Origin: Chthonomonas sp.
Lineage (GTDB): Bacteria > Armatimonadota > Fimbriimonadia > Fimbriimonadales > Fimbriimonadaceae
Assembly (NCBI GenBank): GCA_016788115.1
Contig: JAEURR010000006.1
Coordinates: forward strand, 62,001 to 126,000
Length of the DNA: 64,000 bases
Direction: 5' to 3'
Each line of letters opens with the position of its first letter. The first letter of the stretch is position 1. The notes under the pieces were generated by a model. It searched no databases. It was not told where the DNA came from and was given only the letters and a program-made list of their open reading frames with translations. A program made the translations under genes and the position numbers. Of this stretch, positions 25,346 to 33,483 are shown piece after piece.

Positions 25346-26379
25346 TGGCGACGCGACTCGGCCTCCTCGGATTCGGAACCGTCGGTGCCGGTGTATGGGA
25401 CATGATCCTGCGTCAAGGCTACGCAGATTCGCTCACAATCGGCTCGATCGGAGTCCGCGATACGAGCAAGCCCCGCACTGCACCCGCTGAGCTATTCACC
25501 ACGGACCTTGCGCGGGTCGTTGAAGATTGCGATGTGGTCGTCGAGGTGATGGGCGGTTTAGACCCAGCCTTTGACCTCCTCGCTCAGGCCTCCCGTGCGG
25601 GCAAGCCCATCGTCACCGCAAACAAGGAGCTTATGGCCAAACGCGGTCATGAGCTTTTTGCCATGGGAGCGGCACCCATCCGTTTTGAAGCGGCGGTGGG
25701 AGGGGCGATCCCCGTCGTCGGCACCGTTGCGCGGAGCATCGAGCCGCACCAGATCCAACGGATCGTCGGCGTTCTGAACGGCACTTCGAACTACATCTTG
25801 AACCAGATGCGCGAGTTGGGAATCTCATTCGGCGAAGCTCTCGCGGAGGCCCAAGCTCTGGGCTACGCCGAAGCGGACCCGACCCACGACGTAGACGGCT
25901 ACGACTCGCTGTTCAAGATTGCCATTCTCAGCGCTTTGGTGACCGGCAAGCGACCCAACCTCGATGCGGCTACTCGTCAAGGAATCCGTGAAGTCTCATC
26001 GCAGAACATCGCCGACGCTGAGGCCGTCGGTGGTCGGTGGCGACTCGTCGCTTCCGCCCGCTTTGCCGGGACGGCTGTTTCGCTGGAAGTGCGCCCGAAA
26101 CTGGTCGGGCCTGCCCACCCGCTCTTCGAACTGCCCGGAGGGACAAACTCCGTCATGATCAGAGGAACCCACAGCGGCGACGTGAGTCTTCGCGGCCCAG
26201 GTGCAGGCGCGGGTCCCACCGCCAGCGCGGTCCTTGGCGACATCCTGGAAATCGTGCGGGATCCGCATCAACTTCGTCGGGAATGGTCCGTGAACCATGC
26301 GCCTGCGGTCCCAGAGGGTCCCGGCCCCTCGGACGAGCTCGGTGCACACTTTGCATCGGATGTGCTTTGGGAGGATTAA
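25345..26379 (+). CDS. hom: Homoserine dehydrogenase, short form without ACT domain
   Basis: NAD(P)-dependent reduction of aspartate semialdehyde to homoserine, on the way to threonine and methionine. At 344 residues it has the Rossmann motif GLLGFGTVGAGV and VTANKELMAK. The catalytic region NGTSNYILNQM and EADPTHDVDGYDSLFKIAIL is present, and so is the final RGPGAGAGPTASAVLGDI. It stops where longer homologues carry a regulatory ACT domain, so feedback control by threonine through that domain is not expected. It overlaps accB and is followed by natA after three bases. Confidence 0.94.
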   Translation: MATRLGLLGFGTVGAGVWDMILRQGYADSLTIGSIGVRDTSKPRTAPAELFTTDLARVVEDCDVVVEVMGGLDPAFDLLAQASRAGKPIVTANKELMAKRGHELFAMGAAPIRFEAAVGGAIPVVGTVARSIEPHQIQRIVGVLNGTSNYILNQMRELGISFGEALAEAQALGYAEADPTHDVDGYDSLFKIAILSALVTGKRPNLDAATRQGIREVSSQNIADAEAVGGRWRLVASARFAGTAVSLEVRPKLVGPAHPLFELPGGTNSVMIRGTHSGDVSLRGPGAGAGPTASAVLGDILEIVRDPHQLRREWSVNHAPAVPEGPGPSDELGAHFASDVLWED

Positions 26380-26382
26380 CCC

Positions 26383-27132
26383 TTGGTTGTTGTAGAGAAC
26401 TTGTCAAAAAACTTCGCTGATCCCAAGAAGGGGGTCGTTCGAGCGGTTCAAGACGTTTCGTTCGTCGCCAAACCGGGTCAGACCTTTGGATTGCTCGGCG
26501 CGAACGGCGCGGGAAAGACCACCACGCTGCGGATGCTCAGCACGGTGATCCAGCCAACATCGGGCTCGGCTACGGTGAACGGTTTCGATGTCGTCCGCGA
26601 TTCCAGATCCGTACGAGCCAACATCGGTTTCCTTTCCACATCGACGGCCCTCTACCAGCGCCTGAACCCGGTCGAGATGCTTCGCTATTTCGGCGAACTC
26701 TACGGCATGAGCAAGGCCGACACCGAGCGCCGGATTGAGGAGATCGTGGCCAAGCTGAACATCGGTGAGTTTATGGATCGGCTGTGCGATAAGCTCTCAA
26801 CCGGTCAGAAGCAGCGCGTCAGCATCGCCCGAGCGATCCTGCACGATCCCCCCATCTTGTTCTTCGACGAGCCGACCGCGGGACTCGACGTCGTGACAAG
26901 CCAGACGATTCTGGAGTTCATCGAGGATTGCCGCAACTCCGGCAAGACCGTCATCTTCAGCACGCACATCATGGCGGAAACAGAGCGACTCTGCGACCAC
27001 GTGGCCGTCATTCACGAAGGCAAGATGCGCGCCCAAGGGACGGTCGAAGGGCTAAAGGCCGAGTACCAAGCCGAGTCATTCGAACAGGCGTTCTTGAAGA
27101 TCGTCGACTACCGCTCGGAGGTGAACGCATGA
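26383..27132 (+). CDS. natA: ABC transporter ATP-binding protein, NatA-like
   Basis: ATPase of a two-component export ABC system with the following permease. It has 249 residues with Walker A GANGAGKTT, signature LSTGQKQRVSIARAI, Walker B ILFFDEPTAGLD and the switch His in IFSTHIM. The start is TTG 26383; GGAGG lies 8 bases upstream within the end of hom. The stop overlaps the permease start (ATGA). In Bacillus, NatAB exports sodium, but members of this group are diverse, so the substrate is open. Confidence 0.88.
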   Translation: MVVVENLSKNFADPKKGVVRAVQDVSFVAKPGQTFGLLGANGAGKTTTLRMLSTVIQPTSGSATVNGFDVVRDSRSVRANIGFLSTSTALYQRLNPVEMLRYFGELYGMSKADTERRIEEIVAKLNIGEFMDRLCDKLSTGQKQRVSIARAILHDPPILFFDEPTAGLDVVTSQTILEFIEDCRNSGKTVIFSTHIMAETERLCDHVAVIHEGKMRAQGTVEGLKAEYQAESFEQAFLKIVDYRSEVNA

Positions 27133-28304
27133 AGTCCGTCTTCCTAAAAGAGCTTCGGGAGATGCTGCGCGACCGCCGGGTGATCGTCGGCGCCTTTGTC
27201 ATGCCCATTTTGGTCGTCATGATGATGATCCGTCTTTTCGGGACAATCGGAGCGTCGCTGGGTGATGAGAAGGCAACCCAGATCGGAGTCTTAAAGGGCA
27301 CGAAGCCCAACATGCTCGTGCAAGCTCTGAAGCAAACGCCGGGATTCACAATTGTCGAAGTATCCAACGCCGACGAGGGCAAGGCTCAGGTCAGCAAAGG
27401 CAAGCTCAAAACGCTGCTCGTGATGCCGGATATCGACATTGCGACGGCCAAACAGGTCCCGATCAGCGCCTACTACCAGTCCGACGAAAGCACCAGTACC
27501 ATCGCTCTGCGAAAGATCGAACACTTCTTCGACGAGTTCAATCGCCAAGCGCTCCAGGTCGTCCTCAAAGAGCAAGGCATTCCCGCTTCCTCAGCCGAAT
27601 TCGTGAAGATGTCCTCTGAAGACATCTCGACAAGCAAGGGAGCTGGCGAAAGCTTGCTGGTCTCATTTCTCCCGTACCTGGTCGTCCTCTTCATGTTCGC
27701 CGGAGGCATGAGCATCGCCAGCGACCTAGTCGCAGGCGAGAAAGAGCGCGGGACGCTGGAGACCCTGCTGATCTCGCCGCTCACTAGAACGCAGATCGCA
27801 CTAGGCAAGCTCGGCGCACTCACCGTCTTTGCGATCATGTCGGGGCTCACGACCGTCATCGCGCTCATCGTCGCGGGTCAATCCGACCCATCGGCACGCA
27901 AGATGATTTTTGCGGGCAACTTTCATATCGGGCCCGTCCAGATTGCGGCGGCGCTGCTGCTGGTGGCGAGCCTGGCTGGAATGTTCGCGGCGACCTTGCT
28001 GGCAATCTCGGCCTGGGCCAAGAACATGCGGGAGGCGCAGACCTACATGGGTGTCGCGAACTTCCTCGTGATCCTGCCCGCGGTCTTCAGCCAGATCATC
28101 GGGTTCACCGACGCGGGCCAGCAACTCTGGGTCCGCTTGATGCCGATTCTCAGCACAGCGATGGGATTGCGGGAGATCCTGCTGGGCAAAGCCACCGCCG
28201 CAAACATCGGTTTGGCCATCGCGCTGAATCTGGTGCTGGCCGCGCTTTTGGTGTTGGCGACGATGCGAATGTTTGCCAAAGAGAAGATCCTCACCCGAGC
28301 CTAG
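27129..28304 (+). CDS. natB: ABC-2 type transporter permease, NatB-like
   Basis: Membrane partner of the NatA-like ATPase, 391 residues from ATG 27129. It shows the ABC-2/NatB layout: an N-terminal helix (about 22-42) after KELREMLRDRR, a large extracytoplasmic domain (about 45-190), then five or six helices (about 195-375). The signature SDLVAGEKERGTLETLLISPL lies in the cytoplasmic loop. It closes the seven-gene run. Its stop codon falls in the loop of a terminator hairpin shared with the convergent glycosyltransferase. Confidence 0.9.
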   Translation: MKSVFLKELREMLRDRRVIVGAFVMPILVVMMMIRLFGTIGASLGDEKATQIGVLKGTKPNMLVQALKQTPGFTIVEVSNADEGKAQVSKGKLKTLLVMPDIDIATAKQVPISAYYQSDESTSTIALRKIEHFFDEFNRQALQVVLKEQGIPASSAEFVKMSSEDISTSKGAGESLLVSFLPYLVVLFMFAGGMSIASDLVAGEKERGTLETLLISPLTRTQIALGKLGALTVFAIMSGLTTVIALIVAGQSDPSARKMIFAGNFHIGPVQIAAALLLVASLAGMFAATLLAISAWAKNMREAQTYMGVANFLVILPAVFSQIIGFTDAGQQLWVRLMPILSTAMGLREILLGKATAANIGLAIALNLVLAALLVLATMRMFAKEKILTRA

Positions 28305-28316
28305 CCGCTCGGGTGA
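28291..28316. terminator. Hairpin containing both stop codons of a convergent gene pair
   Basis: Perfect 10-bp stem TCACCCGAGC/GCTCGGGTGA (28291-28300 and 28307-28316) with loop CTAGCC. The loop CTAG holds the plus-strand TAG of natB and the minus-strand TAG of the glycosyltransferase. No long T-run follows on either side, so termination efficiency is uncertain. Confidence 0.65.
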
Positions 28317-29236
28317 CTCGCGTCCGCCGGTAACGCGGGGCCCTGGATCGGTGCAAAAAGCACCCTACAGAACCACCCGAGTCTCTGGCGGGCACTGCTC
28401 CACATGCCAAGCGTCGCGATCGTAGCGAGAAGCCAGCTCACCGTGCGTAGAAGCGCGCCGAGTCGATTGATCAGCCACGCGATCACGGCCCAAAACAGCC
28501 CGCGAGACTTTAGGAAGTACAGTTCCTTCCCGCGGTTGTACATGGCGACCGACCAGTCTCGCCGCCCCTCGGAGCTCGCTCCAAGCGCATGCAAGAATCG
28601 GGCACGCGGCTCGTACCAGATCTGACCTCTTTTCGCCAGCCGCCAGCACAGCTCAGTGTCCTCGCAGTACAAGAAGAACTCCTCGTCAAACTCCGCCTCA
28701 CCCCGCACCATCAGGCATGCGCCCATGACTTGCCCGACCTGCGAAGGGCGATCCGACGCGAGCCAACGGTTGAGCCAGTAGCCATTGAACAGGCGACTCT
28801 TGGCAAAGAGCTTCTCCAACAGCAACTGCTCACAGAAGAGTCTCCACAAAGTAAGTTCGGAACAGCACGAAGGCTGGATATGACCCGCGTCATTTACCAA
28901 CGCTCCGCCTGCGGCAATCACATTCAGATCGTCAAAGCAGGCTAGCAGCGACGCAAGGGCTCCCGGCTCGGCTGCGGCATCGGAGTTGAGGAGCAACCGG
29001 ATCGGATTCTTAGCCAGCCTGAGGCCGAGGTTGTTCGCCTTGCCAAACCCAACGTTTGTCGAGCTGCGAATGAGCACGAAATGAGGAAACTCGGACTCCA
29101 CCACCTCAGCCGATCCGTCGCGGCTGGCATTGTCCACGACGATCACCTCGTCCACTTCGTGCAGCGATGATAGACAGCGCCGCAACAGATCGCGGGTGTT
29201 GTACGAGACGACAATGACGGTCAGCGGCAGTGACAT
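28301..29236 (-). CDS. Family 2 glycosyltransferase (rhamnosyltransferase-like)
   Basis: A 311-residue inverting GT-A enzyme. The N-terminal PLTVIVVSYNTRDLLRRCL and VDNASRDGS bind the nucleotide sugar, and LLLNSDAA is the DxD-equivalent. FFLYCEDTELCWRLAKRG is the acceptor and catalytic segment, typical of the WbbL/rhamnosyltransferase-like subgroup. Two hydrophobic stretches near the C-terminus (about 250-295) suggest membrane association. A role in cell-surface polysaccharide or lipid-linked glycan is inferred. It overlaps natB by four bases at the 3' end. Confidence 0.88.
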   Translation of the reverse strand: MSLPLTVIVVSYNTRDLLRRCLSSLHEVDEVIVVDNASRDGSAEVVESEFPHFVLIRSSTNVGFGKANNLGLRLAKNPIRLLLNSDAAAEPGALASLLACFDDLNVIAAGGALVNDAGHIQPSCCSELTLWRLFCEQLLLEKLFAKSRLFNGYWLNRWLASDRPSQVGQVMGACLMVRGEAEFDEEFFLYCEDTELCWRLAKRGQIWYEPRARFLHALGASSEGRRDWSVAMYNRGKELYFLKSRGLFWAVIAWLINRLGALLRTVSWLLATIATLGMWSSARQRLGWFCRVLFAPIQGPALPADASHPSG

Positions 29237-29275
29237 TCGAGCTCGGCAGGGGCCGTGCTACAATGATAGCTTCCC

Positions 29276-29746
29276 ATGGCGAACGAAATTCTGCTTTCCA
29301 AGGCCGGATATGACATGCTCAGCGCTGAGCTCGTGCGTCTCAAGACCGTCGATCGCAAGATCGTCGCCGAGGCCATCCGCGAAGCCAAATCGCACGGCGA
29401 CCTGCGCGAAAACGCAGCCTATCACGAGGCAAAACTCAACCAGACCCGACTGGAAGGGCGCATTGCTGATCTTGAGAAGGTGGTTGAGTACGCGACGATC
29501 GTGGATCGCCCCGACTCGGACGGGACCACGGCGCACCTGGGCTCAAGGGTGAAGCTGAAGGACCTCGAATGGAAGGACGAACTGGAGATCTCGCTCGTGG
29601 GGAGCTTTGAGGCCGACCCGGCGAACGATCTGATCTCGATCACTTCCCCGCTTGGAAGTGCGGTTCTCGGTAAAGTAGCAGGAGATGAAGTCGAAGTTGA
29701 AGCTCCGGCCGGTCGCCAACGATATCAGATTCTGGACGTCAGCTAG
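29276..29746 (+). CDS. greA: Transcription elongation factor GreA
   Basis: Rescues backtracked RNA polymerase by stimulating transcript cleavage. It has 156 residues. An N-terminal coiled coil (about 1-75) holds the acidic-tip region SHGDLRENAAYHEAKLNQ, and a C-terminal FKBP-like domain holds the phrase SPLGSAVLGKVAGDEVEVEAP. It diverges from the glycosyltransferase across 39 bases. The next gene may start 62 bases before its stop. Confidence 0.96.
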   Translation: MANEILLSKAGYDMLSAELVRLKTVDRKIVAEAIREAKSHGDLRENAAYHEAKLNQTRLEGRIADLEKVVEYATIVDRPDSDGTTAHLGSRVKLKDLEWKDELEISLVGSFEADPANDLISITSPLGSAVLGKVAGDEVEVEAPAGRQRYQILDVS

Positions 29747-30407
29747 TTCGCTGGGGTTACTGCTGGCACTCGCCGGGTGCAGCGCGAACGGATCAGCGGG
29801 TCCCGCGACCCTTGCTCCGGAGGAAGTCGCTGAGAAACCTCGCGTCACCATCTCCGTCCCCATCCCGCCCCAGGCGGGCGACCTTGGGCTCGTCCACAGC
29901 GGCGAACTCATTCGGCTTGGCGACTCAAAGGCCAGTGCATGGCAAGTCGTGCCGAAACCGAAAGGGGCTTACGAATTCACTGAAGACCCCCCAGTCCTGA
30001 ATGAGTCGATGCAGGCCAGTGTTTGGGAATCCAGAGACCAGTCGTTCGGGCTCATCACGATGAAGGGCAAGGTCGTGCTCGCGATCCACGCTTGGGAGAA
30101 CGTCGACGACGCAACGCTGAACAGCATCGTCGCCGACCACGAGAGCGCGTTTGGCCCTGCGCCGAATCGGGCGCAGTACCCTCTCACGGATTACTGGTTC
30201 TGGGCCAAGGGCCAGAGTCGGTTGATGGTGGTCGTCGCTACGGATTCGCGGCAACGACGTACCGTGAGCGCAGTGATTGGGCAGTACGAGCTCATGGATG
30301 CGCTGCGTATGTCGCTGCAGTCTGCCGAAGACGATGCCAAGGCGGCGCAAGCTCGACTGGACAAACTCTTCGGTGCTAAGAAGGCTACGTCCACTGAAAA
30401 GAAGTAA
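29685..30407 (+). CDS. Predicted lipoprotein of unknown function
   Basis: A 240-residue protein with a basic N-terminus (MKSKLKLRP), a hydrophobic stretch and the lipobox LALAGC (Cys32), so it is probably exported and lipidated. The mature part has no domain I recognise; its end is helical and Lys/Ala-rich (about 205-240). ATG 29685 lies inside greA, giving a 62-base overlap, and the upstream AGGAG abuts the ATG with no spacer. A start slightly downstream at TTG 29697 is possible. No function is assigned. Confidence 0.6.
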   Translation: MKSKLKLRPVANDIRFWTSASSLGLLLALAGCSANGSAGPATLAPEEVAEKPRVTISVPIPPQAGDLGLVHSGELIRLGDSKASAWQVVPKPKGAYEFTEDPPVLNESMQASVWESRDQSFGLITMKGKVVLAIHAWENVDDATLNSIVADHESAFGPAPNRAQYPLTDYWFWAKGQSRLMVVVATDSRQRRTVSAVIGQYELMDALRMSLQSAEDDAKAAQARLDKLFGAKKATSTEKK

Positions 30408-30456
30408 GGGCCCGACGACGGTGCAAGCGGCGGCAGAGCACCACGCGTACGGGCCC
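30408..30456. repeat. Nested inverted repeat downstream of the lipoprotein gene
   Basis: Outer arms GGGCCCG (30408-30414) and CGGGCCC (30450-30456) enclose inner arms GGTGC and GCACC. The structure begins directly after the lipoprotein stop, so it may act as a terminator, but no T-run follows. Confidence 0.4.
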
Positions 30457-30527
30457 GAGTTCTCTGTTCCGTATAGGACTGCTGGACAATCCTGGCATTC
30501 CTACCTGCTCCAACCGGTAACATCTGG

Positions 30528-31697
30528 TTGTTGGATCAAACTTCGCTACTCGACTTTGGCTCTCGCCACTTTGAAAGCCAGTTCGGGTCAAAACCGCAGA
30601 CAGTCGCCATCTCTCCCGGAAGAGTCAATCTGATCGGGGAGTATCTCGATTTGAACGGAGGCCCGGTGCTACCCGTCGCGATATCGCGCTGGGTATGTGT
30701 CTTCGCTTCCTTGTCCACCGGAAGCGAACACCTCACGGTCAGCGACGACGATGTCCAGCCACAGGCCAACCCGTTCGCTCAGGCGGTGCTGAACGCGATC
30801 ACGCCCGGGATCTCGTACAAGAGCCTCGTCATTTCGAACCTCCCCGTCGGCTCGGGGCTCAGTAGCAGCGCCGCGTTCTCGACCGCCTATGCAGTCATCG
30901 CGAATCGCTACGCCGACACTCCGCGCCCTCCGATGGAACTCGCCAAGATATGCCAGCAAGCCGAGCACGACGTCCTCGGAGTCCCTTGTGGGCTCATGGA
31001 CCCCGTCGCTTGCCTCTGCGGTCGGGCGGAGCAAGCCGTGCTCTTCAACACCCAGTTCAAAACGCGGCATGTGGTGCGCATCCCGCCCAAGTGGCAGATC
31101 GTTCTCATGAACTCCGGCGTTCCGCGCACGCTCGGTGCGAGCGCCTATTCACAGCGTGCTGCGGAGTGCAAGCTCGCGGCACAACAGTTGGGGGTGCGCT
31201 GGCTGGCCGACGCGTCACTCAAGCTCCTCATGCGGGAGGCTGAGATGCTCGACCCTGTCGCCTTTCGCCGCGCCAGACATGTGGTGACTGAAACAAAGCG
31301 TGTGCAGGATTTTGAACGCGCGCTCGACACGCATGATTCGCTCGCGGCAGGCGAGGTCATGCAACAAAGCCACGACAGCCTGCGCGACGACCTCGAGGTG
31401 AGTTGCTTGGAACTCGATACGCTCGTTCGCATCGCTCAAGGTACGGAGGGGTGTATCGGCGCACGCATGACAGGGGCAGGTTTCGGTGGACACGCGGTCG
31501 CACTCGTGTGGCGGGAGCGCGTGGCGACATTTTGCCAATCGGTCGATGACCAATACCGCGCGGCGACCCACCGCAATTCAGAATGCATGGCTGTAGAGGC
31601 CGTTCATGGAGCTCAAGTGGGGACCCCAGACGAAATTCGCAGCCAAATCGTGTGCACCAGGGAACAAACAAGCCCCATTGCACGCACAAACAACTAA
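30528..31697 (+). CDS. galK: Galactokinase-like GHMP kinase
   Basis: Phosphorylates a sugar C1 with ATP; galactose is the best guess. It has 389 residues starting at TTG 30528. GHMP motifs are present: GRVNLIGEYLDLNGGPVLPVA (motif I), VGSGLSSSAAFSTAYA (motif II, ATP loop) and ARMTGAGFGGHAVAL (motif III). The catalytic Asp is in GLMDPV. In motif I the usual GEHTDY reads GEYLDL, so the sugar-contacting His and Tyr are changed while Arg, Glu and Asp remain. In the catalytic loop MDQ is MDP. It could therefore act on another hexose. No galT, galE or transporter is nearby. Confidence 0.8.
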   Translation: MLDQTSLLDFGSRHFESQFGSKPQTVAISPGRVNLIGEYLDLNGGPVLPVAISRWVCVFASLSTGSEHLTVSDDDVQPQANPFAQAVLNAITPGISYKSLVISNLPVGSGLSSSAAFSTAYAVIANRYADTPRPPMELAKICQQAEHDVLGVPCGLMDPVACLCGRAEQAVLFNTQFKTRHVVRIPPKWQIVLMNSGVPRTLGASAYSQRAAECKLAAQQLGVRWLADASLKLLMREAEMLDPVAFRRARHVVTETKRVQDFERALDTHDSLAAGEVMQQSHDSLRDDLEVSCLELDTLVRIAQGTEGCIGARMTGAGFGGHAVALVWRERVATFCQSVDDQYRAATHRNSECMAVEAVHGAQVGTPDEIRSQIVCTREQTSPIARTNN

Positions 31698-31871
31698 TCC
31701 GAAAGGGAGGATCTTAACGCTTGACTCAATCGCTTGTAGTGTCGCAGAAGAGGAACGTGGGGACGGAATTGCCCGGAATTATGCAGTTTCGTGTTTCTCA
31801 ATCTCAAAATTGCGGGTGGGCATGGAAGAAGACAACTGGCGGCAACAAAGAAAAACGACAGGGGTGGGTTC

Positions 31872-32147
31872 ATGGCAATGCCTAGCACAACGAGATCTGA
31901 TATGCCTCCTCGCGGAGTTCGACTGACTCCGACAGAGGTTAAAGTACTTAGCTTGATCGCGCAAGGTCACAGTAGCAAGGAAGCAGCTGAAAAGCTGGTC
32001 GTCTCCAAGCGAACGGTGGACTTCCATTTGGCTAACATCTACGACAAGCTTCAAGTGAATAACCGAGTTCAAGCTCTGCGAATGGCGACACGATTGGGTC
32101 TCATTCCGTTCGAGCCGATCTTCGGCCATGGCTTCGGCGAAGCCTAA
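31872..32147 (+). CDS. Stand-alone LuxR/GerE-type helix-turn-helix regulator
   Basis: A 91-residue protein that is almost only a GerE-like DNA-binding domain. LTPTEVKVLSLIAQGHSSKEAAEKL and SKRTVDFHLANIYDKLQV form the four-helix motif (about residues 17-78). It has no receiver or ligand domain, like GerE itself. ATG 31872 is chosen; AGGGGTGG lies a few bases upstream. A longer in-frame start at GTG 31791 exists but adds a low-complexity extension. The 174 bases between galK and this gene hold no other gene, and a strong terminator follows. Confidence 0.85.
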   Translation: MAMPSTTRSDMPPRGVRLTPTEVKVLSLIAQGHSSKEAAEKLVVSKRTVDFHLANIYDKLQVNNRVQALRMATRLGLIPFEPIFGHGFGEA

Positions 32148-32170
32148 GTCAACGAAGCACCGAAAGGTTT

Positions 32171-32211
32171 GCGCCGTTCACCTGATGGGTGAACGGCGCT
32201 CTTTCATTTTG
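32171..32211 (+). terminator. Rho-independent terminator of the LuxR-type gene
   Basis: Perfect 12-bp stem GCGCCGTTCACC/GGTGAACGGCGC (32171-32182 and 32188-32199) with a five-base loop, followed by TCTTTCATTTT. It is the clearest intrinsic terminator in the window. Confidence 0.93.
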
Positions 32212-32227
32212 GGACCACAATAGTGCG

Positions 32228-32869
32228 ATGGAGTCGCTGTGGGAGCTCCTACTCGCAACCATCTATCCGCGTAGGTGCTCGCTTTGCGACACGCTCGGGA
32301 CGCCGCCCATTTGCGCGGTGTGCCTCGGTGAGTTCCCGAAGCATCCCAACCCTCACTTGACCTTCGCGACCGACAGCCCCCTGCATGAAGCGGCCTTTGG
32401 CTACGACTATGCGGGTCGTGCGCGACAGGCAGTTCTGAGGCTCAAGATGGAACGTGCGCGTGCTCTGGCCCCGCCGCTCGCCCACCTGGTCGCCACTCAC
32501 CTGACCGAACTCGGTTTCCTGAATGACCTCGATGCGATAGTCCCGATCCCCATCCATTGGCGTCGGTGGTGCGAGCGAGGATTCAACCAGTCAGAGTTGC
32601 TTTGCGCTTCCCTGTCGAAGGAGCATGTGCGTCCCGAGTTGCTCGTCCGCACCCGGCATACGGTCCCGCAAATGAAGCTGAACGCAGTCGAGCGGCAGAG
32701 CAACTTGAACGGTGCCTTCCGTGCCCACCCTGATGTGCGCGGCAAGCGAATCCTGCTCGTGGACGATGTCTACACTTCTGGCGCAACAGCGCGAGAATGT
32801 GCTCACACCCTCGTGCAGGCGGGTGCTCAACAAGTGCGGGTGTACGCGCTTACTCACGGTGGAGGCTGA
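32228..32869 (+). CDS. ComF-family phosphoribosyltransferase-like protein
   Basis: A 213-residue protein with the ComF/GntX layout. An N-terminal zinc ribbon (CSLCDTLGTPPICAVC, about 17-32) leads to a type I phosphoribosyltransferase fold with the PRPP loop ILLVDDVYTSGATA (about 173-186). The QSELLCASLSKEH and ERQSNLNGAF segments are also typical. In competent bacteria ComF helps bring in transforming DNA; related proteins occur widely without competence, so uptake is not established here. The start is ATG 32228, just after the preceding terminator. Confidence 0.85.
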   Translation: MESLWELLLATIYPRRCSLCDTLGTPPICAVCLGEFPKHPNPHLTFATDSPLHEAAFGYDYAGRARQAVLRLKMERARALAPPLAHLVATHLTELGFLNDLDAIVPIPIHWRRWCERGFNQSELLCASLSKEHVRPELLVRTRHTVPQMKLNAVERQSNLNGAFRAHPDVRGKRILLVDDVYTSGATARECAHTLVQAGAQQVRVYALTHGGG

Positions 32870-32878
32870 CAAAGAAGA

Positions 32879-32902
32879 GGGGGTACCCGATCGGATACCC
32901 CC
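32879..32902 (+). terminator. Terminator-like hairpin after the ComF-like gene
   Basis: Arms GGGGGTACCC and GGATACCCCC pair with one mismatch around a short loop, ten bases past the ComF-like stop. Downstream bases are moderately T/A rich (GTTCTATAT). Confidence 0.65.
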
Positions 32903-32951
32903 GTTCTATATCCAAAGCAACTCAGCAGGCCCCTCAACCTGCAGTCTGCAC

Positions 32952-33425
32952 TTAGTGCAGCAGTGCTGCCTCGTTGGCCAAATAAGCTGTGAGCTGTTCG
33001 AAGTGATACACGTCGTGCGAGACAATCGACATCGCATACGTGAGCACATCAATCTGATCCCCGTTCGGGGCAACGCATGCGGTGTGCAACTGTGCATCCG
33101 TCAGTTCGCGCAAGTAGTTCAAAGTGATCTCGCGGCGAGACTCGAAGACTTCCGCCTCGTGATAGACCTCTTTGGTTGCGTAGTGGTGCTCGATGGCCTG
33201 GTTCTCGGAATCAAATCCGACCATCTTGTAACCGGGTTCGCTGACGGCTTTCCGAAGCCGAGCGAGGTGGATAACCTCGACATCCGCGAGGTGGGCAATG
33301 ACTTCTCGCGCAGTAAAGCGATTTGAGTCCAGTTTTTCGTCCAGGCGGTCGCTTGGGAAGACGCGAAGTAGTCGGGCGATCGCCTTAGGACCCGACTCCA
33401 GCGAATGGAAGATGTATCGCTTCAT
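32952..33425 (-). CDS. DinB-like metal-binding four-helix protein
   Basis: A 157-residue protein of the DinB/YfiT fold. The three metal-binding histidines expected of the family can be placed at His45 (EVIAHLADVE), His137 (VSHDVY) and His141 (YHFEQL). Family members include thiol-transferases for bacillithiol or mycothiol and proteins of unknown role, so no reaction is assigned. The start is ATG 33425. It converges with the ComF-like gene and is followed by fliD on the same strand. Confidence 0.8.
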   Translation of the reverse strand: MKRYIFHSLESGPKAIARLLRVFPSDRLDEKLDSNRFTAREVIAHLADVEVIHLARLRKAVSEPGYKMVGFDSENQAIEHHYATKEVYHEAEVFESRREITLNYLRELTDAQLHTACVAPNGDQIDVLTYAMSIVSHDVYHFEQLTAYLANEAALLH

Positions 33426-33483
33426 CTCCCATAGCTTACGCCATTTTCGCTTCCGTGTGCGGGGCCTCTGGAATTTTCAGCCA

